From Mucilaginibacter aurantiaciroseus (GTDB taxonomy: Bacteria > Bacteroidota > Bacteroidia > Sphingobacteriales > Sphingobacteriaceae): a stretch of DNA of 64,000 nt. The stretch is taken from contig NZ_JAMXOF010000001.1 of assembly GCF_024055595.1 (NCBI RefSeq), forward strand, positions 310,001 to 374,000, in the 5' to 3' direction. Made by a program: the position numbers and the translations under genes. This document shows positions 61,849-64,000 of the stretch, piece after piece. Numbering within the stretch: position 1 is the first letter of the stretch; every line of letters begins with the position of its first letter. The notes under the pieces are model-generated. The model worked only from the letters and a program-made list of their open reading frames with translations. It was not told the origin of the DNA and did not search any database.

Positions 61849-63021
61849 ATGAATACCAAACGGATACTGTGGGTGCTTGTGTTTATTGCCATCATCAACT
61901 CCATGGGGTTTGGTATTATTATACCCCTGCTATACCCATACGGTAAAAAGTTTGGTGTTACCGAACATACCATCGGCCTGCTAACCGCGGCTTACTCAAT
62001 AGCCCAGTTCTTCGCCACGCCGGTGTTAGGGTCATTGTCTGATAGGTTTGGCCGCAAGCCTTTGCTTGTTTTTAGCTTAATAGGCACATGTGCGTCCTTC
62101 GTTATATTCGGGTTGGCCAATAGTATTATTATGCTTTTTGCTGCGCGGATATTGGACGGGTTAACGGGCGGTAATATCTCGGTTGCTCAGGCCATGGTAT
62201 CAGATATTTCGTCTCCAAAAGAACGTGCTAAAAACTTCGGGATCCTCGGCTCGGCATTTGGGTTTGGTTTTGTGATAGGGCCGGCTATAGGCGGCTTGCT
62301 GAGTAAGTTTGGGATGAAGGTGCCATTTTACTTCGCGGCGGGCATAGCTATCCTTGGCGTGCTGCTTACCCTGTTTTTCCTGAAAGAAACCAACAAGAAT
62401 AAGACCGGCAAATCACCTGTTAAAAAGAACAGGTTTAGTTTTGTATCTCTTTATACAGTGTTGAAAATGCCGGTTGTTGGTACAGCCATATTTACCGGTT
62501 TTTTACTGACGATGGCGCAGTTTACCATGCTGATAGGTTTCCAAACCTTTAGCGTGGACGAACTGAAACTGAACCCTACCCAGATAGGCTTGTTCTACGG
62601 TGGCTTTGGCATCAGCGGGATATTGATGCAGATGCTGGTGCCTGCGGTAAAAAAAGTGATCTCATCGCAGGCTATTATCTTGCTTATCTCCACCCTGTTT
62701 TGTTTGGGGATGATGATCCTGGCAGGGTTTGCAACAGGCATCATACTCTTCGCAGTATCAATTGGTATCTACGGCTTGTTCAACGGCCTGCGTAACCCTA
62801 TGCTAAACGCTATTATAGCCGACCGTAACAATGGCAACGAGAGGGGTAAGGTAATGGGTGTCAATCAGTCGTACGCTTCAATAGGGCAAACCTTAGGGCC
62901 TATAACGGCGGGGTTTATCACAGTTATATCAATACACAGTATATTCTTTTTAGCATCTTTCTATATTTTAATTGCACTTTTGTTTAGTATTCGTTTGATC
63001 ACAAAAGAAAAACAACCCTAA
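61849..63021 (+). CDS. Major facilitator superfamily efflux transporter (TetA/DHA1-like)
   Basis: 390 residues, twelve membrane helices. MFS motif A is GSLSDRFGRKPLLVFSLIGT between helices 2 and 3. The helix-5 motif C of drug:H+ antiporters is GFGFVIGPAIGGLL, which argues for export. NEERG-like loop: DRNNGNERGKVMG. It is closest in pattern to the tetracycline/multidrug DHA1 group; the substrate is unknown, and resistance cannot be claimed. The MarC-like gene begins 4 bases after its stop, so they form an operon. Confidence 0.85.
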   Translation: MNTKRILWVLVFIAIINSMGFGIIIPLLYPYGKKFGVTEHTIGLLTAAYSIAQFFATPVLGSLSDRFGRKPLLVFSLIGTCASFVIFGLANSIIMLFAARILDGLTGGNISVAQAMVSDISSPKERAKNFGILGSAFGFGFVIGPAIGGLLSKFGMKVPFYFAAGIAILGVLLTLFFLKETNKNKTGKSPVKKNRFSFVSLYTVLKMPVVGTAIFTGFLLTMAQFTMLIGFQTFSVDELKLNPTQIGLFYGGFGISGILMQMLVPAVKKVISSQAIILLISTLFCLGMMILAGFATGIILFAVSIGIYGLFNGLRNPMLNAIIADRNNGNERGKVMGVNQSYASIGQTLGPITAGFITVISIHSIFFLASFYILIALLFSIRLITKEKQP

Positions 63022-63025
63022 GCTT

Positions 63026-63595
63026 ATGCATCCACTTATATTTAAAGAGGTATTATCCGTAACGATGATCCTTTTCGCCATTATCGATATCCTTGGCGCC
63101 ATCCCGGTAATTATTCAGTTGCGCCAAAAGGCAGGGCATATCGAATCGGAAAAGGCAAGTATAGCGGTGCTGGTATTGATGATAGGTTTTTTATTTGCGG
63201 GAGATGAACTGCTCGCGGTGATCGGGCTGGATATCTCTTCCTTCGCGATAGCAGGTTCCATCGTGATCTTCATCATTGCGCTGGAAATGATATTAGGCGT
63301 AAACTTTTTTAAAGAAGAAATGCCTGAGGCGGTATCCATCGTTCCGCTGGCCTTCCCGCTCATAGCAGGCGCCGGTACCATGACCACTCTGCTTTCCTTA
63401 AAATCTCAATATCAAACCCAAAATATCATCGTAGGTATCATCCTAAATACCCTGTTTGTTTACCTGGTGCTCAAAAATGTAAAGTGGCTGGAGAAACTGT
63501 TCGGCAAAACAGGCCTGCATATTCTGCGTAAAGCATTCGGGGTTATCTTGTTAGCTATCGCGATAAAGTTGTTCAGGAGTAATAGCGGGTTGTAG
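63026..63595 (+). CDS. MarC-family (NAAT-like) membrane protein
   Basis: 189 residues, six membrane helices. Opens HPLIFKEVLSVTMILFAIID with ILGAIPVIIQLRQKAGH (MarC family start), then SFAIAGSIVIFIIALEMILG and the PLAFPLIAGAGTMTTLLSLK loop. The MarC family was once linked to multidrug resistance, but this role is not upheld; its substrate is not established. It is transcribed with the MFS gene. Confidence 0.87.
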   Translation: MHPLIFKEVLSVTMILFAIIDILGAIPVIIQLRQKAGHIESEKASIAVLVLMIGFLFAGDELLAVIGLDISSFAIAGSIVIFIIALEMILGVNFFKEEMPEAVSIVPLAFPLIAGAGTMTTLLSLKSQYQTQNIIVGIILNTLFVYLVLKNVKWLEKLFGKTGLHILRKAFGVILLAIAIKLFRSNSGL

Positions 63596-63667
63596 GCCAT
63601 CATAATCAAGAAGTTAAGAGCCAATAATCAAGAAAAAGTGAATTTTCTAAGGTGTTATTTTTATCCG

Positions 63668-63758
63668 CGCGTTATTGCAAGGTACGGAGCAATCCCCTAC
63701 TTACAGCGCCGCAGATCGGTCTGTCGAGGATAGTCATGCTATGCTTACAGCAATGACG
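63668..63758. repeat. Dispersed TTATTGCAAGGTACGGAGCAATC-type repeat
   Basis: It starts with GTTATTGCAAGGTACGGAGC (63669-63688), has an internal inverted part, and ends with TTACAGCAATGACGGG. It matches the arms of the repeat at 32661-32745 in order and layout. Confidence 0.6.
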
Positions 63759-63814
63759 GGTTTTTACGTTTGTTTTTGTCTTGTTTCCTGATTCTTAATT
63801 TCTTGCTTCAATTC

Positions 63815-64000
63815 CTATTCCGTCCTCAAACTCTTCACCGGGTTTGCAGATGCCGCTTTTATTGTTTGCAAGCTAATGAGCACTGCCGTAACCGCAAGCA
63901 AAGCAAATACCGCAATCACGAATGGCACTACGGTTAAACTGATCTTACAGGCATAATTATTAAGCCATTTATTCATCATCCAGTAGGCGATGGGGCAGGC
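63815..64000 (-). CDS. C-terminal end of an FtsX-like ABC transporter permease (truncated by window edge)
   Basis: The minus-strand frame is open to the window end. Its 61 residues read ACPIAYWMMNKWLNNYACKI, then the helix TVVPFVIAVFALLAVTAVLI and LQTIKAASANPVKSLRTE before TAG (63817-63815). WM.NKWL..(F/Y)A.(R/K)I and the tail Q..KAA.ANPVKSLR.E are typical of the last helix and tail of MacB/FtsX-type permeases, common in large numbers in Bacteroidota. The start lies outside the window. Confidence 0.82.
   Translation of the reverse strand, partial: ACPIAYWMMNKWLNNYACKISLTVVPFVIAVFALLAVTAVLISLQTIKAASANPVKSLRTE

Noticed and set aside
61849..63021. Tetracycline resistance gene
   Set aside because: Only general MFS antiporter motifs are visible; no basis for a specific resistance claim.

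Overview
The window looks like a chromosomal segment of a Bacteroidota bacterium, most likely Sphingobacteriaceae and probably Mucilaginibacter or a close relative. This rests on family content, not on a database search: a SusD lipoprotein, a CarboxypepD_reg/TonB receptor, a eukaryote-like class Ia ribonucleotide reductase, a Na+-type membrane pyrophosphatase, a DUF2339/DUF3999 pair, and promoters of the Bacteroidota type (TTTG ... TAnnTTTG). I see no tRNA, rRNA, CRISPR array or prophage. The only mobile-element trace is a degraded IS110 fragment.

Layout. 0-4 kb: the end of a SusD gene, a terminator, a broken PL6-type lyase, a cupin, and a PLP sulfur amino-acid enzyme. 4-18 kb: envelope functions, namely an outer-membrane receptor, an HExxPGHH lipoprotein, two overlapping DUF2157-like membrane genes, an OmpA lipoprotein, the DUF2339-DUF3999 pair, several decayed genes and an MBL-fold lipoprotein. 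18-24 kb: a compact block of alcohol dehydrogenase, D-lactate dehydrogenase, a response regulator fused to a CRP-type DNA-binding protein, and a histidine kinase whose PAS domain carries the FixL haem signature. 24-32 kb: UbiD, gene debris, a TauE-type exporter, a dicarboxylate symporter, a decayed lipoprotein-like gene and sucD. 32-44 kb: serine hydrolase, msrB, nrdB-nrdA, small Cys-rich and basic proteins, an oxidoreductase and ligA. 44-54 kb: a VWA-like membrane protein, fabG, a beta-barrel, an AI-2E transporter, a class II phosphodiesterase and a three-gene alkylation-repair operon. 54-64 kb: PBP4, two APC permeases, hppA, an MFS transporter, a MarC protein and the C-terminal end of an FtsX-like permease.

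The most interesting unit is the 18-24 kb block. Near-identical palindromes (GTGACCnnnGTCAY type) lie upstream of the alcohol dehydrogenase operon, upstream of the small gene divergent from it, and at the sensor operon. Each has a -7-like element 31-33 bp away, which puts the palindrome where a CRP-family activator would sit (about -40). I propose a shortened FixL/FixJ/FixK-like oxygen circuit in which the FixJ receiver is fused directly to a FixK-like CRP protein. It would control genes that regenerate NAD+ when oxygen is low.

A second theme is gene decay: at least seven clearly broken genes or fragments lie between intact housekeeping genes. A third is a split Ada-type repair operon, in which a stand-alone Ada zinc domain has Gly where Ada has its methyl-accepting Cys.
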